Below, in pieces: positions 46,548-55,672 of a stretch of 64,000 nucleotides of DNA. Location of the stretch: the NCBI RefSeq assembly GCF_002802875.1, contig NZ_PEBI01000001.1, forward strand, positions 1 through 64,000, read 5' to 3'. A model generated the notes under the pieces. The model was not told where the DNA came from and made no database searches. It saw only the letters and a list, made by a program, of their open reading frames with translations. Source of the DNA: Bifidobacterium primatium. Lineage in GTDB: Bacteria; Actinomycetota; Actinomycetes; Actinomycetales; Bifidobacteriaceae. Every line of letters begins with the position of its first letter. Within the stretch, counting starts at the first letter, position 1. The position numbers and the translations under genes are program-made.

Positions 46548-47480
46548 TCAGCGAGCCGTGTCGTCCGTATGACGTTCGCGCAGTATGTCGAGCGCGTGCT
46601 GCAGATCGGCGGGGTAATGCGAGGCGACATGCGTCCACAACCTGGTGCGGGGATGTTTGAAGTCGAGCTCCATGGCATGGAGCCATTGCCTCTCGAGTCC
46701 GAGTTCGGCGGCGAGCTTCGGATTGGCGCCGTACATGTGGTCGCCGACGAGGGGGTGGCCGATGGACGAGAAGTGCACGCGGATCTGATGGGTGCGTCCC
46801 GTCTCGAGATTGATCTTCGCGAGCGTGGCCTCGCCGAAGCGCTCGAGAACATCCCAATGGGTGACCGCCGGCTTGCCTCCGGGTGTGACGGTGAATCGGA
46901 AATCCGACACCTTGGCGCGTCCGATCGGCGCCTCGATGGTGGCCTTGTCCTGCGGCAGGTCGCCCTGTGCCACTGCATGGTAGGTCTTGACCACCTCATG
47001 TTCGGAGAACTGTCGGCGCATCTCCTTGTAGGCGAGCTCGGACTTGCATACGAGCATGAGGCCGCTGGTGCCGACGTCGAGACGACTGACGATGCCCTGC
47101 CGTCCGGGGGCGCCGTAGTCGGTGATGTGAACGCCGCGGTGCAGCAGGCTGCCGAGCACGGTCGGTCCCGTCCATCCGACGGATGCATGGGCGGCAACGC
47201 CCACGGGCTTGTCGACCACGACGATGTCGTCGTCCTCATAGGCGATGGCCATGTCGTCAGCGATGGGCTCGGGCTTGGCCTGCGGGGTGACGATGTCGAA
47301 CTCGACCATGTCACCGGCCGCGAGCGTGGTCGAACGGTCGCATGGGCGGTGCAGCAGCCTCACCTGGCCGGATGTGATGAGTTCGCTGGCCTTGGACCGT
47401 GACTCGCCAGTCATCTTGGCGACGGCCACGTCGAAGCGGCGGCCGATGAGCGCATCCGGTGCGGGAACGATCGTGGACAT
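46548..47480 (-). CDS. RluA-family pseudouridine synthase (RluD-like)
   Basis: Isomerises uridine to pseudouridine in 23S rRNA. The 310-aa protein has an N-terminal S4 domain (RRFDVAVAKMTGESRSKASELI), the catalytic-Asp motif GIVSRLDVGTSGLM and LETGRTHQIRVH. Its start overlaps the lspA stop by one base (TGATG), the common lspA-rluD pairing. The exact uridine targets are not determinable. Confidence 0.92.
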   Translation of the reverse strand: MSTIVPAPDALIGRRFDVAVAKMTGESRSKASELITSGQVRLLHRPCDRSTTLAAGDMVEFDIVTPQAKPEPIADDMAIAYEDDDIVVVDKPVGVAAHASVGWTGPTVLGSLLHRGVHITDYGAPGRQGIVSRLDVGTSGLMLVCKSELAYKEMRRQFSEHEVVKTYHAVAQGDLPQDKATIEAPIGRAKVSDFRFTVTPGGKPAVTHWDVLERFGEATLAKINLETGRTHQIRVHFSSIGHPLVGDHMYGANPKLAAELGLERQWLHAMELDFKHPRTRLWTHVASHYPADLQHALDILRERHTDDTAR

Positions 47481-48034
47481 CAGCGAACCTCCGTGGCGTG
47501 TGTCGTGGCGGGGGCCGAACCGTCTTCCTTCCTCCGTGGGTCACGCAGCGGAATCGACAGGAAGACGAGTGCCACCAGTCCGATTCCCGCGACCATCAGC
47601 CAGATGTCGGCGACGTTGCCCACCGACCAGCCGTAGTCGAGGAAATCCACGACGCTGCCGTTGAGCATGCCGGAGGCATAGATGATGCGGTCGATGAGGT
47701 TGCCGACCGCTCCGCCGAATGCCAGACCGAGGCATGTCGACCACCATGGCGAGTCGGTGATGAGCCCGGCCACAAGCATGGCCGCAGACATGACGACGGC
47801 CAGCAGGGATATCGCCCATGTGGTCGACGATCCCATGCCGAGCGACGCGCCGGGGTTGTGCAGCAGGCGCAGCGACAGCAGATGGGGCACCACGGTGACG
47901 GAGGAATCGGTGCCCAGATGCCCGAGCGCCATGACTTTGGTCAGACGGTCGAGGCCGAGCGCCACTGCGGCGACGCATGCGAAGACGGTCACGCAGAAAC
48001 CACGTGACCGTCTTGCGGAGAATAGTTCAGTCAT
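47480..48034 (-). CDS. lspA: Lipoprotein signal peptidase (SPase II)
   Basis: Aspartyl protease of the cytoplasmic membrane that removes prolipoprotein signal peptides. The 184-aa protein has four helices and the catalytic motifs GGAVGNLIDRI and the second aspartate in VDFLDYGWSVGNVAD. The N-terminal cytoplasmic part is basic. It lies 16 bases after divIVA's stop and upstream of the rluD-type gene. Confidence 0.94.
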   Translation of the reverse strand: MTELFSARRSRGFCVTVFACVAAVALGLDRLTKVMALGHLGTDSSVTVVPHLLSLRLLHNPGASLGMGSSTTWAISLLAVVMSAAMLVAGLITDSPWWSTCLGLAFGGAVGNLIDRIIYASGMLNGSVVDFLDYGWSVGNVADIWLMVAGIGLVALVFLSIPLRDPRRKEDGSAPATTHATEVR

Positions 48035-48050
48035 ACCTGATGATCGGCCG

Positions 48051-49346
48051 TCAGTGCTTCAGGCCGCTGGTTTCCATGGACTGATAGTTGTTCGTGTCCG
48101 AGATCTGGTTGGTCAGCTGGCCGAGGAACTCGGTCAGGCGGCTGCGGTACTCGGCCTCGAACTGCTTGAGGCCCTCGATGTTGCCCTCGATGACCTTGGA
48201 GTCGGCGTAGAGCTTGTCCTTGACCTCCTGCGCGTAGTTGTCGGCGGCGTCGCGCGTGCGGCGATCGTACTGATCGGCCACGTCGCGGGTCTTCTTCGCG
48301 TTCTCCTCGGCGTTGCGACGGGTCTGGGAAGCGTAGCTGTCGGCGTCCGTGCGGGTCTGCTTGCTGTACTCCTCGGATTCCTCGTGGGTCTTCTTGGAGT
48401 ACTGGTCGGCCTGGCTGCGGGTCTTCACCGAGTAGTTGTCGGCCTCGGTGCGGGTCTTCTTGCTGTAGGCGTCGGCCTCGGAGTGGACTCGCTGCGAGTA
48501 GTTGTCGGCGTCCTGATGGATGCGCTTGCTGTAGGCGTCGGCCTTCTGGATGACATCCTCGTGCTTGGCCTGACCGTCGGAGATGAGCTGGTCGCGCTGG
48601 GCCTTGCCCTTGTTCACGTACTGGTCGTGCAGCTGCATGGCGAGGGCGAGCATCGCGGTGGCGCGCTCGGGTTCGGTGCTGGCGCCGTCGCCCGCGCCGG
48701 CGATCTTACGCAGGCTGCCGGTTTCGGTGGGCGGCTCGACCTTGGAGAGCTGCTCGCGCAGCTGCTCCTCACGGGCCTTGGAGGCTTCGAGCTCGCGGGT
48801 CAGGTTGGCGATCTGCGTGTTCGCCTGGGCGGCCTGGCCGTTGGAGCTGTTCTGGGAGTGCTGCAGGTTGGCAATCTGCTGCTTGGCCGCGTTGAGCTGG
48901 TTGTTCAGCTCGGCGGAGCGTCGGCGCTCGGCATCGAGCTGGGCGGCGGCACCGTCGCTCTTGGCGCTCTGGGCGGTGAGCTGGTCGATCTGGGCGTTGA
49001 GCTGGTCCACCTGGGACTTGAGCTGGGCGTTCTGGTTCACCAGCGCCTGCACCTGCTCGGCGTCGGCGCCCTGAGCCGGCTCCTTGGTGCTGGACTTGGC
49101 CTGGGCGAGCTCGTTGCGCAGCGAGTTGTTCTCATTGGTCAGCTGCGAGATCTTGTCGTTCAGCGCGGCCACATCCGGACCGAGAGACTGGGTGGAACCC
49201 GACTGCGCTGCCTGGCTGCCAAGGGCCTCTACCGTCTCGGTGACCTCATCGAGGAAGTCATCGACCTCGTCGATGTCGTAGCCTTCCTTGAAACGAACCG
49301 TCTGGAAAATATGGTTACGAATATCATTCGGTGTCAACAGGGCCAT
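48051..49346 (-). CDS. divIVA: DivIVA/Wag31-type polar growth and division protein
   Basis: Coiled-coil scaffold that marks the cell pole and septum in Actinobacteria. The 431-aa protein opens with the conserved lipid-binding segment (LTPNDIRNHIFQTVRFKEGYDIDEVDDFLDEV), then long coiled coils (NSLRNELAQAK, LNAQIDQLTAQ), and a C-terminal array of about ten 11-residue repeats of the type ADxYSxKTRxE. It is longer than most DivIVA proteins. It lies between yggT and lspA in the ftsZ-linked cluster. Confidence 0.9.
   Translation of the reverse strand: MALLTPNDIRNHIFQTVRFKEGYDIDEVDDFLDEVTETVEALGSQAAQSGSTQSLGPDVAALNDKISQLTNENNSLRNELAQAKSSTKEPAQGADAEQVQALVNQNAQLKSQVDQLNAQIDQLTAQSAKSDGAAAQLDAERRRSAELNNQLNAAKQQIANLQHSQNSSNGQAAQANTQIANLTRELEASKAREEQLREQLSKVEPPTETGSLRKIAGAGDGASTEPERATAMLALAMQLHDQYVNKGKAQRDQLISDGQAKHEDVIQKADAYSKRIHQDADNYSQRVHSEADAYSKKTRTEADNYSVKTRSQADQYSKKTHEESEEYSKQTRTDADSYASQTRRNAEENAKKTRDVADQYDRRTRDAADNYAQEVKDKLYADSKVIEGNIEGLKQFEAEYRSRLTEFLGQLTNQISDTNNYQSMETSGLKH
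48222..48543 (-). repeat. Tandem 33-bp repeats coding for hendecads in DivIVA
   Basis: About ten consecutive 11-residue units (ADAYSKRIHQD, ADNYSQRVHSE, ADAYSKKTRTE, ADNYSVKTRSQ and so on). The DNA repeats every 33 bases but has diverged. An 11-residue period indicates a continuous coiled coil of low or right-handed twist. Confidence 0.85.
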
Positions 49347-49487
49347 TGCAGATCCCAACCTCACTCTCAGCTCAACAAACGAGCTTATGAAATTACGTAC
49401 TCAAACTCATGCTAGCACGCAGCCTAAGACTGCACGGCATTTTCTACGCGCATTCTCGCGTTTTGGAACGGGTGTGCCCCCGTCGCA

Positions 49488-49772
49488 TCAGATCAGTATC
49501 TGGAGTATCACCAATGCAAAATACAGCACGATGAAACTCACGTCAAGATAGACCGCACCGAGCGGGACGGGACGGATGTACCTCCGCAGCCAGCGCAGCG
49601 GCGGCTCCGTCAAACCGTATATGACGTCGATGACCGACAGCAGTACGCCGCGCGGACGCCATCGCGGGGCCAGCACATTGGCCCAGTCGAGGATCATACG
49701 CACGAACAGCACGAAGATATAGGCGTTGATGAGCCAGTCGAGAACGAGTCGCAACAGATAGATCAGAGTCAT
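49488..49772 (-). CDS. YggT family membrane protein
   Basis: A 94-aa protein with two membrane segments (LLRLVLDWLINAYIFVLFVRM and FIVLYFALVILQILI) and the motif GLTEPPLRWLRRYIRP typical of YggT/YlmG. It lies between sepF and divIVA, the usual actinobacterial ftsZ-side order. YlmG homologues have been linked to nucleoid and plastid division; the role here is not established. Confidence 0.9.
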   Translation of the reverse strand: MTLIYLLRLVLDWLINAYIFVLFVRMILDWANVLAPRWRPRGVLLSVIDVIYGLTEPPLRWLRRYIRPVPLGAVYLDVSFIVLYFALVILQILI

Positions 49773-49818
49773 ACCGCAACAGTATCAGCGTAGGGGACGC
49801 CGTTCGCCACGCGTGGAA

Positions 49819-50298
49819 TCACGCGCCGAAGATATCGGCGTTCTTGTCGGCCGAGGTCTCCTCCACCTTGATGTTGACCTGCGCCGGGCTGAGCAGGAAC
49901 ACACGCGGGGTGACGCGTTCGATCGATCCGCGTACGCCGAACACGACCCCGGCGGAGAAATCGACGATGCGATAGGCGATGCTCTCCTCGACGCCGGTGA
50001 GATTCAGGACCACGGGCACGCCGTCGCGGATGGCGCGACCGACCAGCTGGGCCTCCTCATATGACTTCGGGTGAATCGTGGTGATCCGGTTCAGCTGTCC
50101 CTTGAACGGCGTGGCATGCGACCTGGGCGCGGAGGCGACCGGCGTGGAGGCCGGCGCCGCCGCGGGGGTGACGGTACGGTCGGAATCAAACGACGACGAA
50201 TCCTCGGTGTACGGGTCGTCCTGCACGATGTCGTCATCCTCGTCGACGACATCGGCCATACCGAGATACGACATTGTCTTCTTCATGAAACCGGCCAT
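49819..50298 (-). CDS. sepF: Cell division protein SepF
   Basis: Membrane anchor and bundling partner of FtsZ, taking the place of FtsA in Actinobacteria. The 159-aa protein has an N-terminal amphipathic helix (MAGFMKKTMSYLGMAD), an acidic, Ala/Pro-rich linker, and the SepF core (HPKSYEEAQLVGRAIRDG, then FSAGVVFGVRGSIERV). It starts 24 bases after ftsZ. No ftsA is present in the window. Confidence 0.93.
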   Translation of the reverse strand: MAGFMKKTMSYLGMADVVDEDDDIVQDDPYTEDSSSFDSDRTVTPAAAPASTPVASAPRSHATPFKGQLNRITTIHPKSYEEAQLVGRAIRDGVPVVLNLTGVEESIAYRIVDFSAGVVFGVRGSIERVTPRVFLLSPAQVNIKVEETSADKNADIFGA

Positions 50299-50322
50299 AG
50301 CTGCCCTCCAGTACCAGTATTA

Positions 50323-51582
50323 TCAGCGCAGGAAATCGGGGATGTCCAGATCGCCGGGATCGGAATCCGGCATCGTGGTGTGCGGCGCGACGACATGCTG
50401 CTCGCTCGTGTCGTCATAGGACGGACGGGCCGGGGCGGCCGGCTGTGCCGGAGCCACGGGGGCCGGGGCGGGAGCGGGGGCCGCCGGTTCCTCCTGAGCC
50501 GGGGCGGCCTGCTGCTTCGGCTGCTGCGACTTGGCGTTCATGGCGTCGAGACGCAGCTCGGGAATCTGCGGCACGCTCACGTCGGAGCGATCGGCCGGAC
50601 GGTACGAGTTGACCGTGTTCTTCTTGGAATCGAAGCCGGCCGCGATGACGGTGACGCGCACCTCGTCGCCGTAGGAGTCGTCGAGTGCCAGACCCCAGAT
50701 GATCTGCGCCTCGGGGTGGATGGCCTCGCGGACCAGTTCGGCGGCCTCGCTGGCCTCCTGCATCGTGAGGTCGGTCGGACCGGCGATGTTGAGCAGCGCG
50801 CCGTGGGCGCCCTCGATGCTCGATTCGAGCAGCGGGGAGCTGATGGCGATCTCGGCGGCCTGGCTGGCGCGGTCCTCCCCGCGGGCGGAGCCGATGCCGA
50901 ACAGCGCCGTGCCCGCGTCCTTGAGGATGGCGGTGACGTCGGCGAAGTCCACGTGGATGTAGGAGTTCATCGTGATCAGGTCGGTGATGCCCTGAACGCC
51001 GGCCAGCAGGGCCGAATCGGCGGTCTTGAAGGCGTCTATGACGCTGACGGAGCGATCGGACAGATCGAGCAGCCTGTCGTTCGGAATGACGATGAGCGCG
51101 TCGACTTCCTTGCTCAGGTTCTCGATGCCGGAGTCCGCGGAGGCGGAGCGACGCGGACCCTCGAAGCTGAACGGACGGGTGACCACGGCGATGGTGAGTG
51201 CGCCGAGCTGGCGGGCGCAACGGGCGACCAGCGGGCTGGCGCCGGTTCCGGTGCCGCCGCCCTCGCCGCAGGTGACGAACACCATATCGGCGCCCTTGAG
51301 GGCCTCCTCGATGTCGGACTGGTGGTCCTGGGCCGCCTTGGCGCCCTTCTCCGGGTCGGCGCCGGCGCCCAGACCGCGGTTCGAGGCGTCGGAAAGAGAG
51401 ATCTTGACATCGGCATCCGAGCGCAGCAAATCCTTGGCATCGGTGTTGACGGCAACGAATTCAACGTTCTGTAGTCCCTCGGCGATCATGCGGTTCACCG
51501 CGTTACCGCCGGCTCCGCCCACACCGACGACCTTGATGAGGGTCTTATCGCTGAAGTTCTCAGCCTGGGCAATGTCGCTCAC
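50323..51582 (-). CDS. ftsZ: Cell division GTPase FtsZ
   Basis: Tubulin-like GTPase forming the Z ring. The 419-aa protein has the nucleotide motifs GVGGAGGNAVNRM, the tubulin signature GGGTGTG and NTDAKDLL, with catalytic loop NSYIHVDFADV, a Pro/Ala-rich linker and the C-terminal peptide DLDIPDFLR that binds SepF and other partners. The start is GTG with AGGAG 7 bases upstream. Confidence 0.96.
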   Translation of the reverse strand: MSDIAQAENFSDKTLIKVVGVGGAGGNAVNRMIAEGLQNVEFVAVNTDAKDLLRSDADVKISLSDASNRGLGAGADPEKGAKAAQDHQSDIEEALKGADMVFVTCGEGGGTGTGASPLVARCARQLGALTIAVVTRPFSFEGPRRSASADSGIENLSKEVDALIVIPNDRLLDLSDRSVSVIDAFKTADSALLAGVQGITDLITMNSYIHVDFADVTAILKDAGTALFGIGSARGEDRASQAAEIAISSPLLESSIEGAHGALLNIAGPTDLTMQEASEAAELVREAIHPEAQIIWGLALDDSYGDEVRVTVIAAGFDSKKNTVNSYRPADRSDVSVPQIPELRLDAMNAKSQQPKQQAAPAQEEPAAPAPAPAPVAPAQPAAPARPSYDDTSEQHVVAPHTTMPDSDPGDLDIPDFLR

Positions 51583-51673
51583 TGTATGCTCCTGTCACTC
51601 ACGGTTATGCCTAACTTTATCGCAGTATTACCGTTCAATCGTGAATATTCTATAGCGTGTATGGGTTTTTCAA

Positions 51674-52834
51674 TCAGTACGAGGCATCAAGCGGGTCGGC
51701 GCTGATCACCGTGCGCCGCTGCTCCTCGGTCAGCTCCTGCGAATCCAGCCACCCGTAGGGCAGGTGGACCTTCCTCGCATAGCGCACACGACCTCTTGGC
51801 TTGTTCTCGACGGCCTTCGGATAGGGAATATCCGCATCCAGCATAGCAACCTGACGACGAATATCCGCCAAGTCTTCACATTCCATGAACGCCCGACGGG
51901 TGCCCCCGCCCACCGGGAAGCCCTTGAGGTACCACGCCACATGCTTGCGCAGGTCATGCGCGGCCATCATCTCGTCGCCGTCGTAGAACTCGGTGAGCAG
52001 CTCCGCGTGGCGCAGGATGATGCCGCCGACCTCGCCCAATGTGGGGTCGATGCGCTCATCGGAACCGGCGAAGGCGTTCCTGATGTCGCCGAACAGCCAC
52101 GGACGGCCCTGGCATCCGCGACCGATGGCCACGCCCGCGCAGCCGGTCTCGCGCACCATGGCCATGGCGTCCTCGGCGCTCCAGATGTCGCCGTTGCCGA
52201 ACACTGGGATGTCGAGGCTCTCGACGAGTTCGGCGATGCGGCTCCAGTCGGAATGCCCGCCATAGTATTCGGCGGTCGTCCGCGCGTGCAGCGTCACCGC
52301 CGCGCAGCCCTCCTCCTGGGCGATATGGCCGGCCTCGAGGAATGTCTCGTGCTCATGGTCGATGCCGACCCGGATCTTCGCGGTGACGGGTATCCCCGCA
52401 GGCTCGCACACGGCGACCACGCGTCGCAGGATCTCGCGGAACAGCCCCGTCTTCCACGGCAGGGCGGATCCGCCGCCGCGCCGCGTGACCTTGGGCACGG
52501 GACAGCCGAAGTTCAGGTCGACATGGTCGGCCATATGCTCATCCACGACGATCTTCGCCGCCAGCTCCGTGATGCCGGGGCTCACGCCGTACAGCTGCAG
52601 GGACCTCGGCGATTCGGTGGGAGCGAACCGGCACAGGCGCAATGCCTTGGGATTGCGGGCGACCAGGGCGCGCGCCGTGATCATCTCGGCGACGTACAGC
52701 CCTTCGGGGCCGTATTCCTCGCACAGCACGCGGAACGGCCAGTTGGTCACGCCCGCCATCGGGGACAGCACGACCGGGGTCTTGACCCGGATCGGCCCGA
52801 GGTCGACCGGGGGAAGGGAGATGTTCTCGTCCAT
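51674..52834 (-). CDS. dusB: tRNA-dihydrouridine synthase
   Basis: FMN-dependent reduction of uridine in tRNA D-loops. The 386-aa TIM-barrel protein has SPMAGVTNWPFR, the active-site cysteine motif NFGCPVPKV, the HARTTAEYY loop and GNGDIWSAEDA, plus GRGCQGRPWLF near the phosphate site. Assignment to DusB rather than another bacterial Dus is by overall similarity. It lies 91 bases upstream of ftsZ's start side and downstream of glyS on the same strand. Confidence 0.9.
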   Translation of the reverse strand: MDENISLPPVDLGPIRVKTPVVLSPMAGVTNWPFRVLCEEYGPEGLYVAEMITARALVARNPKALRLCRFAPTESPRSLQLYGVSPGITELAAKIVVDEHMADHVDLNFGCPVPKVTRRGGGSALPWKTGLFREILRRVVAVCEPAGIPVTAKIRVGIDHEHETFLEAGHIAQEEGCAAVTLHARTTAEYYGGHSDWSRIAELVESLDIPVFGNGDIWSAEDAMAMVRETGCAGVAIGRGCQGRPWLFGDIRNAFAGSDERIDPTLGEVGGIILRHAELLTEFYDGDEMMAAHDLRKHVAWYLKGFPVGGGTRRAFMECEDLADIRRQVAMLDADIPYPKAVENKPRGRVRYARKVHLPYGWLDSQELTEEQRRTVISADPLDASY

Positions 52835-52912
52835 AATCCTTACATGAGATAGATGCTTGGCGAATGTCTTGCGAGGCCCCGACCGTCCGGGACCGGGTGC
52901 CGATACAGCGCA

Positions 52913-52954
52913 ATCGGGTCCCCCGTCGCATTTCCTGCGGCCGAGGGACCCGAT
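52913..52954 (-). terminator. Hairpin 3' of glyS
   Basis: ATCGGGTCCC (52913-52922) pairs with GGGACCCGAT (52945-52954) 20 bases after the glyS stop. No T-run follows, so transcription into dusB may continue in part. Confidence 0.55.
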
Positions 52955-52973
52955 CCGTCGATTGGTCTCAGAC

Positions 52974-54449
52974 TCAGTACAGGCCGCCGGCCTCGTTGAT
53001 CTTCACGGATTCCGGCCACGGGTCGCCGCCCATCGACACCGGCTTCTGCGGCACGCGCACGCGCTTCTCGCCGATGCGGTCGGCCACGTAGTCGGCCACC
53101 TTGTCGAGGGCCACTCGCTCCTGCTTCATGGTGTCGCGTTCGCGGATGGTCACGGCCTGGTCGTCGAGCGTATCGAAGTCGACGGTGATGCACAGCGGGG
53201 TGCCGATCTCGTCCTGGCGGCGGTAGCGGCGGCCGATGGCGCCGGACTCGTCGTAGTCGATCATCCACTCGTTCTGACGCAGGTCGGCGGCGAGGTTCTG
53301 CGCGACCTCCTGCAGCGCCGGCTTCTTGCTCAGCGGCAGCACCGCGGCCTTGACCGGGGCCAGACGCGGGTCGAGGCGCAGCACGGTGCGCTTGTCGACG
53401 CCGCCCTTGGTGTTCGGGGCCTCGTCCACATCGTAGGCGTCGACGAGGAAGCACATGAGGGAGCGGGTCAGGCCGGCGGCCGGCTCGATGACGTACGGCA
53501 CGTACTTCTCGCCGGTGGCCTGGTTGAAGTAGCTCAGGTCCTCGCCCGAATGCTTGGCATGAGCGGACAGGTCGAAGTCGGTGCGGTTGGCCACGCCCTC
53601 GAGCTCTCCCCAGTCGGAGCCCTGGAAGCCGAACTTGTACTCGATGTCGACGGTGCGCTTGGAGTAGTGGGCGAGCTTCTCCTTCGGATGCTCGTAGTGG
53701 CGCAGGTTCTCCGGCTTGACGCCGAGGTCCAGATACCACTGGGTGCGGGCGTCGATCCAGTACTGGTGCCAGTCCTCGTCGGTGCCGGGCTCGACGAAGA
53801 ACTCCATCTCCATCTGCTCGAACTCGCGGGTGCGGAAGATGAAGTTGCCGGGCGTGATCTCGTTGCGGAAGCTCTTGCCGATGTTCGCGATGCCGAACGG
53901 CGGCTTGGAGCGCGAGGAGGTCATCACGTTCTTGAAGTCGACGAAGATGCCCTGCGCGGTCTCGGGACGCAGGTAGTGCAGGCTGTTCTCGTCCTCGACC
54001 GGGCCGAGGTGGGTGCGCAGCATCATGTTGAAGTCTCGCGGCTCGGTCCACTTGCCGCGGGTGCCGCAGTTGGGGCAGACGATGTCGGCCATGCCGTTCT
54101 CCGGCAGCTTGTCGCCGTGCTTCTCCGCATAGCTCTCCTCGAGCTTGTCGGCGCGGTTGCGCTTGTGGCAGCTGAGGCACTCGACGAGCGGGTCGTTGAA
54201 CACGGAGACGTGGCCTGAGGCGACCCACACCTCGGAGGGCAGGATGATGGAGGTGTCGACGCCCACGACGTCGCCTCGCGTGACGACCATGGAGCGCCAC
54301 CACTCGCGCTTGATGTTGTCCTTCAGCGCGACGCCGAGCGGGCCGTAATCCCAAGCGGAGCGCGTACCGCCATAGATCTCGCCCGCGGGGAACACGAATC
54401 CGCGACGCTTCGCCAGGGACACCACCGCATCAAGTTTCGATTCAGCCAC
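52974..54449 (-). CDS. glyS: Glycine--tRNA ligase (dimeric class II)
   Basis: Charges tRNA-Gly. The 491-aa alpha2-type enzyme has class II motif 1-3 elements, [25 protein letters not shown], and [18 protein letters not shown], a zinc-binding pair CLSCHKR/CPNCGTR, and the anticodon-binding C-terminal domain. The start is GTG (VAESKLDAV) with AAGGTGG upstream; the longer open frame lacks homology. Confidence 0.95.
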   Translation of the reverse strand: MAESKLDAVVSLAKRRGFVFPAGEIYGGTRSAWDYGPLGVALKDNIKREWWRSMVVTRGDVVGVDTSIILPSEVWVASGHVSVFNDPLVECLSCHKRNRADKLEESYAEKHGDKLPENGMADIVCPNCGTRGKWTEPRDFNMMLRTHLGPVEDENSLHYLRPETAQGIFVDFKNVMTSSRSKPPFGIANIGKSFRNEITPGNFIFRTREFEQMEMEFFVEPGTDEDWHQYWIDARTQWYLDLGVKPENLRHYEHPKEKLAHYSKRTVDIEYKFGFQGSDWGELEGVANRTDFDLSAHAKHSGEDLSYFNQATGEKYVPYVIEPAAGLTRSLMCFLVDAYDVDEAPNTKGGVDKRTVLRLDPRLAPVKAAVLPLSKKPALQEVAQNLAADLRQNEWMIDYDESGAIGRRYRRQDEIGTPLCITVDFDTLDDQAVTIRERDTMKQERVALDKVADYVADRIGEKRVRVPQKPVSMGGDPWPESVKINEAGGLY

Positions 54450-54598
54450 AATCCACCTTCTATATATGGTCAACGATGTCGGAATAGTCGGCATTGACTC
54501 TACCGCCCAGCACTGACACAAGGCCGCGGCCGCCGGACGGCGGACGACGACCGCGCGGACGGGGTGTCCTCGGTGACGCATACGTTGTGAAACACATC

Positions 54599-54729
54599 AT
54601 GTCGGGGGAACCTGCGCGGTCCCGTCCGCGCCGCCGCGGCAAAGGCGGCGGACGGCCTCCGCCGCGCGGTTGAGAAGGCCTTGGCCTGACCCTTGGAACC
54701 TGTTGGCTAACACCATCGTAGGGAGGCAT
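54599..54729 (+). promoter_or_regulatory. TPP riboswitch (THI element) upstream of thiM
   Basis: The conserved segments are present in order: CGGGGGAACC (54603-54612), a long GC-rich P3 arm, GGTTGAGAAGGCC, and TGACCCTTGGAACCTG with the ATCGTAGGGA end. P1 can form between ATGTC (54599-54603) and GGCAT (54725-54729). The 3' arm includes part of the GGGAGG ribosome site (54721-54726), so TPP binding should block thiM translation. Confidence 0.9.
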
Positions 54730-54733
54730 ACCC

Positions 54734-55609
54734 ATGAACACCGCATACGACGACGCCCACGGCACCGACAGCCGCAATCTCGACATCAACGACCCCCTTC
54801 GGGCCCGGGTCGCCCAGGCGGTGGCGCAGGTGCGGGCCACCACGCCGCTCGCGCAGTCGCTCACCAACTTCGTCACCATCAATCTCGTCGCCAACGCCCA
54901 GCTCGCCGTCGGCGGAACCGCCGCCATGCACTACAGCGGCGAGGAGGCCGCGGCGCTGGACCACGGCGCGTCCAAGGCCACCTACATCAACATGGGCACG
55001 CTGCTCGAACCATTCCGAACCGAATACCCGGCCGCGGCGCGGGACGCCGCCGAACACGGTCTGCCATGGGTGCTCGACCCGGTGGGCGCCGGTGCAGGAG
55101 AGCTTCGAGGCGACATCCTGCGCGCATTCGCGGCGACTCCCCCGACCATCATCCGCTGCAACGCCTCCGAGGCCATCGCGCTGGCCGGCATCTGGCACCT
55201 CGACGGCGCCGACGCCAGGGCGCGCGCCGGCGTGGAGGCCAGCGACGAGGTCGACGAGGCCATCGACGCGGCGCATGCACTGGCCCGATTCACCGGCGGG
55301 ATCGTGTCGGTCTCCGGCGCCGTCGACCTCGTGACCGACGGCGAACGCGACTTCCGTCTGCCCGGCGGCAGCGTGTGGATGACGAAGATCACCGGCGCGG
55401 GCTGCTCGCTCGGCGGCGTGACCGCCACCTACGCATGCGTCGCAGACCCGCTGACCGCCGCCATGGCGGCCGCGCTGCATTACAACAGGGCCGCGGACAG
55501 CGCCGAGCGCGAGTCGAACGGCCCCGGCTCGTTCCAGGTGGCGTTCCTCGATGCACTGTGGAACACCACGGCCGACGAGATCGCCCAGTCTCCCATCTAC
55601 GTCTCGTAA
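54734..55609 (+). CDS. thiM: Hydroxyethylthiazole kinase
   Basis: Phosphorylates the thiamine thiazole precursor in salvage. The 291-aa ribokinase-like enzyme has NFVTINLVAN, VLDPVGAGAG, RCNASE and the active-site motif ITGAGCSLGG with the catalytic cysteine/Asp region. An N-terminal extension of about 20 residues precedes the core. It begins 5 bases after the riboswitch and is followed by thiE 63 bases later. Confidence 0.94.
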   Translation: MNTAYDDAHGTDSRNLDINDPLRARVAQAVAQVRATTPLAQSLTNFVTINLVANAQLAVGGTAAMHYSGEEAAALDHGASKATYINMGTLLEPFRTEYPAAARDAAEHGLPWVLDPVGAGAGELRGDILRAFAATPPTIIRCNASEAIALAGIWHLDGADARARAGVEASDEVDEAIDAAHALARFTGGIVSVSGAVDLVTDGERDFRLPGGSVWMTKITGAGCSLGGVTATYACVADPLTAAMAAALHYNRAADSAERESNGPGSFQVAFLDALWNTTADEIAQSPIYVS

Positions 55610-55672
55610 GGCCACGCCGCACCACCGCATCCGCCCCCATCCCAGACCGACCAGTTTCCCGCAAGGAGCATC

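Noticed and set aside
48222-48543. 33-bp repeats considered as a CRISPR array
   Set aside because: They are contiguous, without spacers, and lie in frame within divIVA coding for 11-residue units.
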